Assembly (NCBI GenBank): GCA_944320955.1
Contig: CALUJL010000006.1
Span: 28,279-92,278 of the forward strand
From: an uncultured Bacteroidaceae bacterium
GTDB taxonomy: Bacteria > Bacteroidota > Bacteroidia > Bacteroidales > Bacteroidaceae
DNA length: 64,000 bases
Direction of reading: 5' to 3'
Shown here: piece after piece, positions 25,655 to 34,420 of the stretch
How the letters are laid out: every line of letters begins with the position of its first letter
How positions within the stretch are numbered: position 1 is the stretch's first letter
Position numbers and translations under genes: made by a program
Notes under the pieces: generated by a model
What the model saw: the letters and a program-made list of their open reading frames with translations, nothing else
The model's database searches: none
Told to the model about the DNA's origin: nothing

Positions 25655-26153
25655 CGTTCCATTCCTCATATAATTCGCGGATCAGCCGCCTGGCGCGCGA
25701 GAGATTCATGCGCACCGCCGCCGGCTGCATCCCCAGTCGTTCAGCAATTTCCGTAGCCGAAAGCTCTTCTTCCTCCCGCAGGCGCCAGACGGTGCGCTGC
25801 ACCTCGGTCAGCCGGGCCTCCACGCAGCGATCCACCCAGGCGTAGCGCTCACGCAGTTCCAGCTCCTCGTGGGGCGAGGGGGCAGGCTGCCCGTCGCGCT
25901 CGTCCTGCAGCTCCAGGGTGGCAGCCTTCCCGCGGCGGCGGAGCGCGTCGACGCAAAGGTTGCGCACCGTGGCCACCGCCAGCGCCGAGGCCTCCTCCCG
26001 GTCGCGGATTCCCCCGCGGCGGGGCCAGAGGCGGCAGAAGGCTTCCTGCACGACATCGTCGGCATCTTCCCGATTGTGCAGGAAGCGGAGCGTCATACGG
26101 CGCATGACCCGGCGCAAATCGCTGAAGGCGGACAAGAGGGGTTCTTCGCTCAT
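25641..26153 (-). CDS. ECF-type RNA polymerase sigma factor
   Basis: Alternative sigma factor of 170 residues. Region 2 is seen as RFLHNREDADDVVQEAFCRLW, region 4 as LTEVQRTVWRLREEEELSATEIAERLGMQPAAVRMNLSRARRLIREL with its helix-turn-helix. The ATG at 26153 (MSEEPLLSAF) gives the usual size; the frame is open 24 codons further but without conserved sequence. First gene of a four-gene unit with the anti-sigma gene, a secreted protein and a barrel, suggesting an envelope-responsive regulon. It differs from SusC-linked ECF/FecR systems in that no TonB receptor is nearby. Confidence 0.92.
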   Translation of the reverse strand: MSEEPLLSAFSDLRRVMRRMTLRFLHNREDADDVVQEAFCRLWPRRGGIRDREEASALAVATVRNLCVDALRRRGKAATLELQDERDGQPAPSPHEELELRERYAWVDRCVEARLTEVQRTVWRLREEEELSATEIAERLGMQPAAVRMNLSRARRLIRELYEEWNDEKH

Positions 26154-26276
26154 TCGTTGTTTCGTTCGTCTGTTCTCAGGCCCGGAAGAAGGGCTTTCTA
26201 TCGGGTATAACGCAAAAAAGGGCAAAACGTAACAGCGATTTCGAAAAAAAATGCGGCCACCCCATGAAAACGGACG

Positions 26277-27041
26277 CTACTGCTTCTCCGTCAGGTGCCG
26301 CCAGAAACGCACGGGCATGTTCTGCCGGTGGAGGCGCGGATTGAGGCGTTCGCGGATGGCGATGCTCTTGAAATAAGTTTTCCACAGCTGCTGCCACTGC
26401 TCTTCGCCTTCGGCCGCCTGCCCCTTGCCCAGCCGTCCGGAGCGCAGGAGGGGCGTATCCTGGAGCACCACCTCGCGCACGGAGCGGAGATCGTAGTAGA
26501 ACCCATAGCCGCGCCGCAGGTCGTAGATGAGCCAAGGCTGGTCGGAGAAGCGATCGGCAAAGTGGTCTACGGCCAGGGGCAGCACGTTGTATTCCGGCTC
26601 CACGGCGGCAAAGTACGTGCCGTCGGCCGCTTTCTGGAAGCGGAGGAACTGCTTCAGCCGCAGGACCTCGCGGCTCACCCGGCGGCAGAGCTGGGCAAAG
26701 CGCAGGACCACGGGGTCGCCGAAATCCGTCTCCACGGAGGCCGGCGCGTCTATCGCCTTGCGGATATAGCGGAAGAGGAGCAGGTCGCTCCCCGGAATAG
26801 CAGAAAACCACACCAGTTCCAGCCCCCGGAGCGCGGCGGGGGAGAGCTTCTTTTCCAGGGCGGCCCATACACGGCGGCTACGCTCCTCCTGAGTCGCGAC
26901 GTGGAAGACGCGCCCGGCGAAGAGCGGGGGCGCGGCACCCTCGGGCAGCAGCTCGTCGGGAAACTGCTTCTGCACGTAGGCCTCGAAGACTGCGCTCAGC
27001 AGCCCCTCGAACGAAGCGTCGTAGAAAAACACATTATTCAT
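26277..27041 (-). CDS. DUF4130 / TIGR03915 putative DNA repair protein
   Basis: Partner of the radical SAM protein encoded just upstream; the pair recurs in many bacteria and is annotated as a putative DNA repair or DNA modification system, without a proven reaction. The 254-residue product starts MNNVFFYDASFEGLLSAVFE and contains the family core DPVVLRFAQLCRRVSREVLR, EPEYNVLPLAVDHFADRF and PWLIYDLRRGYGFYYDL. The C-terminus has NPRLHRQNMPVRFWRHLTEK. Its ATG overlaps the upstream stop by 8 bases, indicating translational coupling. Predicted cytoplasmic. Confidence 0.9.
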   Translation of the reverse strand: MNNVFFYDASFEGLLSAVFEAYVQKQFPDELLPEGAAPPLFAGRVFHVATQEERSRRVWAALEKKLSPAALRGLELVWFSAIPGSDLLLFRYIRKAIDAPASVETDFGDPVVLRFAQLCRRVSREVLRLKQFLRFQKAADGTYFAAVEPEYNVLPLAVDHFADRFSDQPWLIYDLRRGYGFYYDLRSVREVVLQDTPLLRSGRLGKGQAAEGEEQWQQLWKTYFKSIAIRERLNPRLHRQNMPVRFWRHLTEKQ

Positions 27042-28299
27042 CGGCAAAGTCCAGCAAGAGTTGTCCCTCCCCCTTCTTCCTGCGGCGGGCGGGCAGGAAG
27101 AGGGCGCGGGCCGATTCGGGCGGGAGGGTGTCCACCGTGCGCACCGCCAGCTCGCGAAAGGCCAGGAAGTGCTGCGCCTTCTTCATCACCACGCCCATGC
27201 GGCGGAGCTGGCAGCTGTCGACACGGCCGAAGCGGCGCGCCGCCACGATGAGCCGGGCCGAGTGCACCCCGATGCCCGGCACGCGGAGGAGTTCCTCGTA
27301 GTCGGCACGGTTTACGTCGAGGGGGAAGAACTCCGGGTGGCGCAGTGCCCAGGAAAGTTTCGGGTCGAGCTCCAGGTCGAGCAGCGGATGCGCCTCGTCC
27401 ACGATTTCGTCCACGCGGAAGCGGTAGAAACGCAGGAGCCAGTCGGCCTGGTAGAGGCGATTTTCGCGCACGAGGGGCGGCTGCTTGAGGCGGGGGAGGC
27501 GGTCGTCGTAGGTATTGACGGAGACGTATCCGGAGTAATACACGCGGCGCATCGTGGGCCGCGCGTAGAGGGCGGAGGAGAGGGAGAGGATGTCGCGGTC
27601 CGTCTCGGCCGTGGCACCGACTATCATCTGCGTGCTCTGACCGGCCGGCACGAAGCGGGGCACGTGGCGCAGCCGGCGGCGGTCTTCCTGATTCTCCAGC
27701 ACTCCCTGCCGGATGAAGCGCATGGGCTGGAAGACGCTCTCCAGCGACTTCTCCGGAGCCAGGCGGCGGAGGCTCGCCTCGTTGGGGATTTCGACGTTGA
27801 CGCTGAGGCGGTCGGCATAGAACCCCGCGGCGCGCACCAGCTCGCGGCTCGCACCGGGGATGCTCTTCAGGTGGATGTATCCGTTGAAACCGTGCGCCTC
27901 CCTCAGGTCTTTCGCCACCCGCACGAGGCGCTCCATGGTGTAGTCCGGACTGCGCACCACGCCGGAACTGAGGAAAAGGCCCTCGATATAGTTGCGGCGG
28001 TAGAACTCCATGGTCAGCTCCACCAGCTCCCCCACGGAGAGCGTGGCGCGGCGCACATCGTTGGAGCGGCGGTTGATGCAGTAGGCACAGTCGTAGATGC
28101 AGTGGTTCGTCAGCATGATTTTCAGCAGCGAGATGCACCTCCCGTCTTCGGCAAAGCTGTGGCAGATGCCCACGCCGCCCACCGTGTTGCCCACTCCCTT
28201 GCCGCGGCCGGAACGCACCGTGCCGCTCGAGGAGCAGGAGACATCGTACTTGGCCGACTCCGCCAGTATCTTCAACTTTTCGAGCACTCCTTCTTTCAT
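27034..28299 (-). CDS. Putative DNA modification/repair radical SAM protein (TIGR03916)
   Basis: Radical SAM enzyme of 421 residues, paired with the DUF4130 protein. The [4Fe-4S] motif is CIYDCAYCINR near residue 66 (C-x3-C-x2-C). The C-terminal part has a helix-hairpin-helix-like segment (LLRVPGIGVHSARLIVAAR), a non-specific DNA-binding motif that supports action on DNA. Start: ATG at 28299 (MKEGVLEKLKILAESAKYD). A longer open frame to 28455 is read from the palindromic repeat cluster at 28364-28452 and is rejected. A TATCTTTG box at 28342-28335 is a plausible -7 element. Confidence 0.92.
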   Translation of the reverse strand: MKEGVLEKLKILAESAKYDVSCSSSGTVRSGRGKGVGNTVGGVGICHSFAEDGRCISLLKIMLTNHCIYDCAYCINRRSNDVRRATLSVGELVELTMEFYRRNYIEGLFLSSGVVRSPDYTMERLVRVAKDLREAHGFNGYIHLKSIPGASRELVRAAGFYADRLSVNVEIPNEASLRRLAPEKSLESVFQPMRFIRQGVLENQEDRRRLRHVPRFVPAGQSTQMIVGATAETDRDILSLSSALYARPTMRRVYYSGYVSVNTYDDRLPRLKQPPLVRENRLYQADWLLRFYRFRVDEIVDEAHPLLDLELDPKLSWALRHPEFFPLDVNRADYEELLRVPGIGVHSARLIVAARRFGRVDSCQLRRMGVVMKKAQHFLAFRELAVRTVDTLPPESARALFLPARRRKKGEGQLLLDFADE

Positions 28300-28363
28300 A
28301 AAAAGACCTTCCCTTTTCCCGTCGTTCCGGAAGGCAAAGATACGCCAAATGCGGCGAACAGAA

Positions 28364-28452
28364 GAAAAAGCGCTGCATCTTTTCCGGAAAAGCGCCGCAC
28401 CTTTTTCCCGAAAGCCCTGCCACTTTTCCCCCGAAGCGCCGCGCCTTTTCCC
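28364..28452. repeat. Four tandem 22-bp palindromic units
   Basis: Four degenerate units between the divergent radical SAM and cysS genes, for instance GAAAAAGCGCTGCATCTTTT followed by CCGGAAAAGCGCCGCACC. Placed upstream of the cysS promoter. Confidence 0.8.
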
Positions 28453-28526
28453 CAAGATTCCCCCAACCCGCTTCCCCCTCCCCCGCCGCCCTCCGCCACA
28501 CGGCGGCCAGAAAAGCGGCGGCGGCC

Positions 28527-28557
28527 TTGCATTTCCCGGGCGGTTTGCGTACTTTTG
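28527..28557 (+). promoter_or_regulatory. cysS promoter
   Basis: TTG (28527-28529), 20 bases, TACTTTTG (28550-28557). The start codon follows 26 bases later, leaving a short leader. Confidence 0.85.
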
Positions 28558-28583
28558 CCCGGAAATCGCAGAAACACTTTTCT

Positions 28584-30074
28584 ATGACACAGAAGCTCAT
28601 CATCTACAATACCCTTAGCCGCAAGAAGGAGGAGTTCGTGCCCCTCCACGCGCCCCATGTGGGGATGTACGTCTGCGGCCCTACCGTCTACGGCGATCCG
28701 CACCTGGGCCACGCCCGCCCGGCCATCACCTTCGACATCCTCTACCGCTACCTTCGCCACATAGGCTACAGCGTGCGCTACGTGCGGAACATCACCGATG
28801 TGGGACATCTGGAGCACGATGCCGACGAAGGCGAGGACAAAATAGCAAAAAAAGCACGGCTCGAACAGCTGGAGCCCATGGAAGTCGTGCAGTACTACAC
28901 GCTCCGCTACCACAAGGCCATGGAGATGCTCGGCGTACTGCCGCCCAGCATCGAGCCCCACGCCTCGGGACACATCATCGAGCAGGAAGCCTTCGTGCAA
29001 AAGATACTCGACGCGGGCTACGCCTACGTGAGCGAAGGCTCGGTTTACTTCGATGTAGCCCGGTACAGCCGCGACCATCACTACGGAATCCTCTCCGGGC
29101 GCAACGTAGAGGAGCTGCTCTCCACCACACGCGCCCTCGACGGACAGACAGAGAAGCGCAACCCGGCGGATTTCGCCTTGTGGAAAAAAGCATCGCCCGA
29201 GCACATCATGCACTGGCCCAGCCCGTGGAGCGAAGGTTTCCCCGGGTGGCACATGGAATGCTCTGCAATGGGCACGAAATACCTGGGCGAGGAATTCGAC
29301 ATCCACGGGGGCGGAATGGATCTCCTCTTCCCCCATCACGAATGCGAGATAGCGCAATCCGTGGCCGCGCTGGGACATCCGAGCGTCAAGTACTGGATGC
29401 ACAACAATATGATTACCATCGAGGGCACGAAGATGGGCAAGAGTCTGGGAAACTTCATCACTTTGCCCGAATTCTTCAGTGGAAACCACCCGAAGTTGCA
29501 GCAGGCCTACAGCCCGATGACCATCCGATTCTTCATCCTGCAGGCCCATTACCGCAGCACGGTGGACTTCAGCAACGAAGCGCTGCAGGCTTCCGAAAAA
29601 GGACTGCAGCGGCTGCAGGAAGCCGTGGAGAACATCGGGCGGATCAGCCCGGCAGCCGAGTCGACCCCGGAGGCAAAAAAAATAATAAGCGGGCTGCGCG
29701 CAAAATGCTACGAGGCCATGAACGACGACCTCAACACCCCGATCGTAATCTCCCACCTGTTCGAGGCCGCGCGCCTGGTGAATTCCTGCCTGGGCACGGG
29801 AGGGGAGCAGCTCTCCGCTGCCGACCGCGACGAACTGGAGGCCACATGCCGCCTCTTCCTCTTCGACCTGCTGGGACTGACGCCGCCGCAATCGGCCTCG
29901 GGCGCAGGGCTGGAGAGCTACCGCCGCGCCGTGGACTTGCTGCTGGAGGTGCGCGCCGAGGCAAAAGCCAAGAAGGACTGGCCGACGGCCGACCGCATAC
30001 GCCAGGAACTCACTGCACTGGGCTTCGAACTCAAGGACACGAAAGAAGGAACGGAATGGACCCTGAACAAATAA
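28584..30074 (+). CDS. cysS: Cysteinyl-tRNA synthetase
   Basis: Class I aminoacyl-tRNA synthetase charging tRNA-Cys in the cytoplasm. 496 residues. Near the start, [20 protein letters not shown] holds the first zinc-binding Cys and the HIGH-type [13 protein letters not shown] and [11 protein letters not shown] supply further zinc ligands; KMGKSLGN is the KMSKS-type loop. The C-terminal DALR-like domain contains [17 protein letters not shown], typical of the enzyme. Start set at the ATG at 28584 because a strong promoter occupies 28527-28557. The thioesterase gene follows within 7 bases and is probably co-transcribed. Confidence 0.96.
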   Translation: MTQKLIIYNTLSRKKEEFVPLHAPHVGMYVCGPTVYGDPHLGHARPAITFDILYRYLRHIGYSVRYVRNITDVGHLEHDADEGEDKIAKKARLEQLEPMEVVQYYTLRYHKAMEMLGVLPPSIEPHASGHIIEQEAFVQKILDAGYAYVSEGSVYFDVARYSRDHHYGILSGRNVEELLSTTRALDGQTEKRNPADFALWKKASPEHIMHWPSPWSEGFPGWHMECSAMGTKYLGEEFDIHGGGMDLLFPHHECEIAQSVAALGHPSVKYWMHNNMITIEGTKMGKSLGNFITLPEFFSGNHPKLQQAYSPMTIRFFILQAHYRSTVDFSNEALQASEKGLQRLQEAVENIGRISPAAESTPEAKKIISGLRAKCYEAMNDDLNTPIVISHLFEAARLVNSCLGTGGEQLSAADRDELEATCRLFLFDLLGLTPPQSASGAGLESYRRAVDLLLEVRAEAKAKKDWPTADRIRQELTALGFELKDTKEGTEWTLNK

Positions 30075-30081
30075 GCGCAGC

Positions 30082-30483
30082 ATGACTCCCCAGGAATTCT
30101 TCAAGAAAGACGTCTTTGCCACGGCAGCGGGCATCGAAATCGTGGAGGCCGAGGCGGGCCGGGCCGTGGCCCGCATGGCGGTAGGCCCCGCCCATCTCAA
30201 CGCGGGCGGCCGCACTCAGGGCGGCGCGCTCTTCACGCTGGCGGATTTGGCCATCGCCGTGGCCGCAAACATGCACGGCACGCTGGCTTTCTCCACTACC
30301 TCGAACATCAGTTTCCTGCGCGGTTCCGGCCCGGGGGAGACGCTGACGGCCGAAGCGCGCGAGCTCTATCTGCATCCGCGCATGGCCAACTACCAGTGCG
30401 ACGTGCGCAACGAGCGGGGCGAGCTTGTGGCGCAGATGACGGCGCAGCTCTACCGCAAAGATACCCCCGTACCTCTGCAATAG
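30082..30483 (+). CDS. PaaI family hotdog-fold thioesterase
   Basis: Hydrolyses acyl-CoA or aryl-CoA thioesters. 133 residues, one hotdog domain. The active-site region is visible in HLNAGGRTQGGALFTLADLA (residues 33-52), with the helix-capping Gly-Gly and the acidic Asp of DLA; FSTTSNISFLRGSG forms the following strand. Substrate cannot be predicted. Located directly after cysS, with a hairpin 48 bases downstream. Cytoplasmic and probably multimeric, as the family generally is. Confidence 0.9.
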   Translation: MTPQEFFKKDVFATAAGIEIVEAEAGRAVARMAVGPAHLNAGGRTQGGALFTLADLAIAVAANMHGTLAFSTTSNISFLRGSGPGETLTAEARELYLHPRMANYQCDVRNERGELVAQMTAQLYRKDTPVPLQ

Positions 30484-30530
30484 GGGAACTGCCGCAACAG
30501 CTTACCCCTGCTGCAGCGATGCAGACATAG

Positions 30531-30570
30531 AGACGCAAGACTTTGCTGTAAGAAGCAAGGCCTTGCGTCT
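30531..30570. terminator. Hairpin terminator between convergent genes
   Basis: AGACGCAAG (30531-30539) pairs with CTTGCGTCT (30562-30570), extended inward by CTTTGCT/AGCAAGG. Lies between the thioesterase (plus) and AraC regulator (minus) stops. Confidence 0.8.
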
Positions 30571-30593
30571 CCGCATATTGCCCCGAAGGCTGC

Positions 30594-31460
30594 TCACTCG
30601 TGGGGAAAACTGTGGAAGGCGCGGTATTCGCGGGGAGTGATGCCGGTGCTTTTCTTAAACAGGCGGTTGAAATAAGAGGGATCGGTGAAGCCTAACTGAA
30701 AAGCGATTTCCTTTATCTCGATATGATCCGTGACCAGACGCGACTGGGCCCGCTCCATTTTCTTGCCGATGATGTACTGTAGCGGAGTGCAGCCCATCTC
30801 CTGGCGGAAAAGCCGGATGAAATGGCTCTTGGACAGGCAGGTGAGGCGGGAAAGGTCGTCCGTGCCGGGGAAAAGGGAGGGATGGCTGCGCACGTAGCTC
30901 AGGGCCTTCTCGATGCGGCTGTCGCGCGTTCCCCACTTGGGCTTGGCCGTACGGAAAAAACGGGAGAGGAGGCAGAGGATGATGCCGCGCGACTCCATGC
31001 GGGCGAAGAGCTCCTGCCGGCGGGTGCGGAGCAGGTTTTGCTTCAGCGTGGGGGGATTGTCGTAGGACCGGGGGTCGGAAGCGGGCACTTCCATGCCGGG
31101 ACAGAGATAATGGAGGCGCTCGATGAGCTCGCGGTCGCCGGGCTGGGAGGGAACTTCGAGGGGGAGTTCCCAGTCTTCAAGCACGTTTTCCGCATTTTCG
31201 TCGTAGACATGGATATAGAAGTGCCTGAAGTCTCCACCGCAGGCATAGCCGTGGGGGACGAAAGCGGGGATGATATAGAGAAAACCGGGGCGCAGGCGGA
31301 TCTTGCGGTCGGGATATTCTATCTGGGCCTCGCCGCCAAGGACATAATAGATGCGGGAAAAGGGGGAACAGACGTTCTTGAAATTCCAATCGCCGTGCTG
31401 ATTGGCCAGCCCAAGGTGGAGGATGACGGGACGGAGCGTATCGGTCAGGTCGCTTTTCAT
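30594..31460 (-). CDS. AraC family transcriptional regulator
   Basis: 288 residues: an N-terminal cupin-like sensing domain (about 25-150; IEYPDRKIRLRPGFLYIIPA and VPHGYACGGDFRHFYIHVY) and a C-terminal pair of helix-turn-helices (about 185-285; DLSRLTCLSKSHFIRLFRQE, then IKEIAFQLGFTDPSYFNRLF and GITPREYR). This layout is usual for regulators of sugar utilisation. No obvious target operon is adjacent: the neighbours are a thioesterase (convergent) and a small secreted protein (divergent). The divergent gene at 31753 is the simplest candidate target. Ligand unknown. Confidence 0.9.
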   Translation of the reverse strand: MKSDLTDTLRPVILHLGLANQHGDWNFKNVCSPFSRIYYVLGGEAQIEYPDRKIRLRPGFLYIIPAFVPHGYACGGDFRHFYIHVYDENAENVLEDWELPLEVPSQPGDRELIERLHYLCPGMEVPASDPRSYDNPPTLKQNLLRTRRQELFARMESRGIILCLLSRFFRTAKPKWGTRDSRIEKALSYVRSHPSLFPGTDDLSRLTCLSKSHFIRLFRQEMGCTPLQYIIGKKMERAQSRLVTDHIEIKEIAFQLGFTDPSYFNRLFKKSTGITPREYRAFHSFPHE

Positions 31461-31519
31461 AAGCTGAAAAAAAGATTAGTTAGGCTTTTTCCGCAGTAAA
31501 GATAAACATTTTCCCGCAG

Positions 31520-31628
31520 TCCAAAGCATTTTCCGGAAAAATGCGCAAGGGGTTTCTGCAAAAAGCGGCAGCACTTTCGGCAAAAAGCGGCAGCGCTTTC
31601 CGGGATTCCCGCCTGCACTTTCGGCCCG
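31520..31628. repeat. Four to five 22-bp palindromic units
   Basis: Tandem units in the divergent gap between the AraC gene and the secreted-protein gene, including GCAAAAAGCGGCAGCACTTT and GCAAAAAGCGGCAGCGCTTT. Confidence 0.85.
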
Positions 31629-31665
31629 AACCGGGCACAAAAGAGTTTTTTTAGGGAGCGGGATT

Positions 31666-31695
31666 TTGACGGGAAGCGGGATTTCCGTACATTCG
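31666..31695 (+). promoter_or_regulatory. Probable promoter of the secreted-protein gene
   Basis: TTG (31666-31668), 19 bases, TACATTCG (31688-31695), one mismatch to TAnnTTTG. About 57 bases before the start codon. Confidence 0.6.
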
Positions 31696-31752
31696 CGACG
31701 CAGGATCCCGCTGTCCGCTCCACGGAATTTCTCACTTAAAATCTATATGTAT

Positions 31753-32229
31753 ATGAAAAAGTTCTTGATGTTACTCCTGGCCACTGCGCTGCTCTCACCT
31801 CTCGGGGCGGCTGCGGCCACCGAACTCACCGGCGAACAGCTGGCTTTCCGCTCGGCAGTAATGAACTTCCTGCGCTCGGAGGGCTTCGTGCCGAAGGTCG
31901 ACACGCGCGACGAGTCCATCGAATTCAAGAAAGAAGGGGAGCGGTACTGGATCTACGTAGAGGAGAGCAGTCCTTTCTACGTGACCCTGCAACGCGAGGG
32001 CTACTCCATCGAGGCGGACCAGGCTGCGAAGTCGAAGGAAATCGCCAACCGGGTGAACCGCACGAAGAAGGCCGCCAAGGTGTATGTCTCGGAGGCGAGC
32101 GTGACTTTCGTAGTGGAAATGTTTGCGCCCTCGGCAGAGAGCTTCGAGAAGGTCTTCTACCGGACAATGGAACAGGCGGATGCCGCCCACAACCAGTTTA
32201 CCGAAGAATACAACAGCACCGAGGACTGA
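31753..32229 (+). CDS. Small secreted protein, unassigned
   Basis: 158 residues starting MKKFLMLLLATALLSP, with signal peptide cleavage expected near AAAATE (residue 22). The mature domain has alternating strands and helices: FRSAVMNFLRSEGFVPKVD, GERYWIYVEESSPFYVTLQ, and KVYVSEASVTFVVEMFAPS. I do not recognise a named family; similar small exported proteins are common in Bacteroidales. An ATG two codons upstream (31747) is also possible. Ends at a strong terminator. It may be regulated by the divergent AraC protein. Confidence 0.75.
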   Translation: MKKFLMLLLATALLSPLGAAAATELTGEQLAFRSAVMNFLRSEGFVPKVDTRDESIEFKKEGERYWIYVEESSPFYVTLQREGYSIEADQAAKSKEIANRVNRTKKAAKVYVSEASVTFVVEMFAPSAESFEKVFYRTMEQADAAHNQFTEEYNSTED

Positions 32230-32273
32230 TCCGCACCTGAGGCAGGGCCTGCCCTGCCGTCCCCCCGGCATAA

Positions 32274-32319
32274 GGCGAGGGGCATGCGTCCTGCCCGGAC
32301 ACATGCCCCTCGCCCTTTT
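32274..32319 (+). terminator. Intrinsic terminator
   Basis: Perfect 13-bp stem GGCGAGGGGCATG (32274-32286) / CATGCCCCTCGCC (32302-32314) followed by a T run. Confidence 0.92.
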
Positions 32320-32369
32320 TGCTTTTCCGCCTGCGCTTTCCTGCGGGAACGGCAGGGGAAAGGCGGATG

Positions 32370-33164
32370 TTACAGGCCGGCTTTCAGACCGCGGATTACG
32401 GAAGAGGTGAAGCCGGACATGGCCATCTCGTTCAGGCCCTTGATGGTGATGCCGCCGGGGGTGGTCACCTTGTCGATTTCCTGCTCGGGATTGCTGCCGT
32501 TGACGCGCAGGAGTTCGGTAGCGCCGCGCACGGTCTGGATAACGATCTCCTGGGCCTGGGAAGGATAGAAGCCCATTTCCACACCGCCCTCAATGCTGGC
32601 ACGGATGTAACGCAGGGCATAGGCGATACCGCAGGAGGCCAAAGCCGTGGCGGCGCTCATGAGACGCTCGTCGATGACCATGGCTACTCCCAGTTCGCTG
32701 AAGAGATTGCGTACAAGTTCTGTCTGTTCCGGGCTGGCCTGCTGGGTGCAGATGAAAGTCATGCTGCTCCGCACGGAAACGGCCGTGTTGGGAATGACGC
32801 GGAAGAAGATGGGAAGTTTGCACTCGTCGTTCTTCAGGAGGAAATTGCGCAACTGGTCGAGCGTGACGCCGGCAGCGGCAGAGATGAGGATCTGGCGGCG
32901 ATAGTCGAGGGCGGACTTGATCTCCTGGATAATGGGCCCGATGAGCCAGGGCTTTACGGAGAGGAGCACGATGTCGGCCATGCGGACGGCCTCGCAGTTG
33001 TCCATCGTAAGAGTCCATTCGGGATTGGCTTCGTGCAAACGGTCGAGCACGGGTTGCTCGTTGGAGGTACAGATAATGTCGGTAGACTTAAACATTTCGC
33101 CCTGCGAGAGGCCGCGGGCGATGGAGCCGCCAAGGTTTCCGGCTCCGATGATTGCTATCTTCAT
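32370..33164 (-). CDS. proC: Pyrroline-5-carboxylate reductase
   Basis: Catalyses the last step of proline synthesis, NAD(P)H-dependent reduction of pyrroline-5-carboxylate. 264 residues, the usual size. The Rossmann turn is IGAGNLGGSIARGL at the N-terminus; LLSVKPW near residue 69 and ISAAAGVTLDQL near 94 are family features. The C-terminal dimerisation region contains EIDKVTTPGGITIKGLNEM. It ends the run argR-GNAT-argG-pspC-argC-argD-proC, all on the minus strand, combining arginine and proline synthesis, a linkage known from other Bacteroidales. Confidence 0.95.
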   Translation of the reverse strand: MKIAIIGAGNLGGSIARGLSQGEMFKSTDIICTSNEQPVLDRLHEANPEWTLTMDNCEAVRMADIVLLSVKPWLIGPIIQEIKSALDYRRQILISAAAGVTLDQLRNFLLKNDECKLPIFFRVIPNTAVSVRSSMTFICTQQASPEQTELVRNLFSELGVAMVIDERLMSAATALASCGIAYALRYIRASIEGGVEMGFYPSQAQEIVIQTVRGATELLRVNGSNPEQEIDKVTTPGGITIKGLNEMAMSGFTSSVIRGLKAGL

Positions 33165-33256
33165 AAGTTTTGTAAATAAGTTTAGAGAGACTCTCTTTCA
33201 GTTAAGTTTTATCTGATCTATAGATTCCTGTTTGTTCCCTTTTGTCTTCCCCCTCT

Positions 33257-34378
33257 TCAGAGCAGCGCTTTCAGGCGGCCGACGAAGTCGCCGGCTTCTT
33301 CGCGGCTCAGGCAGAGCGGCGGAAGGAGGCGGATCACGTGGGTCCCGCTGGCGCCGGTGAAGATGTGCTGCTCATAGATGAGGCGCTGGCGCAGCTCTTT
33401 GACAGGATAGTCAAACTCCATCCCGATCATGAGGCCCTGTCCGCGCACTTGGCGTATGCCGGACAGATGTTTCAGCTCGTCCATGAGGTAAGAACCCACG
33501 GCGGCGGCGTTCTCGACCAGGTGTTCGCTTTCGATCACGTCGAGCACGGCGAGGGCCGCGGCGCAGGCCAGATGGTTTCCGCCGAAGGTGGTGCCGAGCA
33601 TTCCGTAGACGGGTTTGAAAATCGGGCTGATGAGCACGGCGCTCATGGGGAAGCCGTTGGCGATTCCCTTGGCCACGGTGATGAGGTCGGGGCGGATGCC
33701 GGCGTATTGATGGGCAAAGAAACGGCCGCTGCGCCCGTAGCCGGACTGTATCTCGTCGAGGATGAGGACGGTGCCGGTGGCGGTACAAAGGTCGCGCAGG
33801 CCCTGCAGATACTCGGGAGTGGGCAGCACGATTCCCCCGACGCCCTGTATGCCTTCGATGATGACGGCGCAGACGTCGCCCTTTTCTATCTCGCCGCGGG
33901 CGGCTTCGAGGTCGTTCATGGGCAAAAAGGTGACGTGCCCGCTCTCATTGACGGGGGCCACGATTTTGGGGTTGTTGGTGACTTCCACGGCAAGCGAAGT
34001 GCGGCCGTGAAAAGCCTTGCTGATGGAGAGAACGCGGCTGCGGCCGTTGTGGAAAGAGGCGAGCTTGAGGGCATTCTCATTGGCCTCGGCCCCGGAATTG
34101 ACGAGGAAGAGGCTGTAGTCATCGTAGCCGCAGACTTTACCCAGGCGGGCGGCAAAGGTCTGCTGCAGGCGGTTGACCACGGAATTGGAGTAGAACCCGA
34201 GTTGGGCTACCTGGCGGCTGATTTGCTCGACATAGTGGGGATGGGAATGGCCGATGGAGATGACGGCATGACCGCCGTAGAGGTCCAGATATTCGGTCCC
34301 CTTGTCATCCCAGACATGACAGCCGCGGCCTTTGACGATATTTACGTCGAAAAGAGGATATACGTCGAATAAATTCAT
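33257..34378 (-). CDS. argD: Acetylornithine (or succinylornithine) aminotransferase
   Basis: PLP-dependent class III aminotransferase converting the N-acylated glutamate semialdehyde to N-acylornithine in arginine synthesis. 373 residues. FVNSGAEANENALKLASFH is the PLP phosphate-binding region; LILDEIQSGYGRSG carries the PLP-ring Asp; LITVAKGIANGFPMSAVL contains the Schiff-base Lys. In Bacteroides the pathway is known to use succinylated intermediates, so the acyl group may be succinyl here. It lies 42 bases after argC. Confidence 0.94.
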   Translation of the reverse strand: MNLFDVYPLFDVNIVKGRGCHVWDDKGTEYLDLYGGHAVISIGHSHPHYVEQISRQVAQLGFYSNSVVNRLQQTFAARLGKVCGYDDYSLFLVNSGAEANENALKLASFHNGRSRVLSISKAFHGRTSLAVEVTNNPKIVAPVNESGHVTFLPMNDLEAARGEIEKGDVCAVIIEGIQGVGGIVLPTPEYLQGLRDLCTATGTVLILDEIQSGYGRSGRFFAHQYAGIRPDLITVAKGIANGFPMSAVLISPIFKPVYGMLGTTFGGNHLACAAALAVLDVIESEHLVENAAAVGSYLMDELKHLSGIRQVRGQGLMIGMEFDYPVKELRQRLIYEQHIFTGASGTHVIRLLPPLCLSREEAGDFVGRLKALL

Positions 34379-34420
34379 TTTTCTGTTCTGCTTTCGTTTG
34401 TTTGTCCGAGTCCTTCCGCG

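Noticed and set aside
28300..28455. N-terminal extension of the radical SAM protein
   Set aside because: Read from the palindromic unit array and across a promoter box; conserved sequence starts at 28299.
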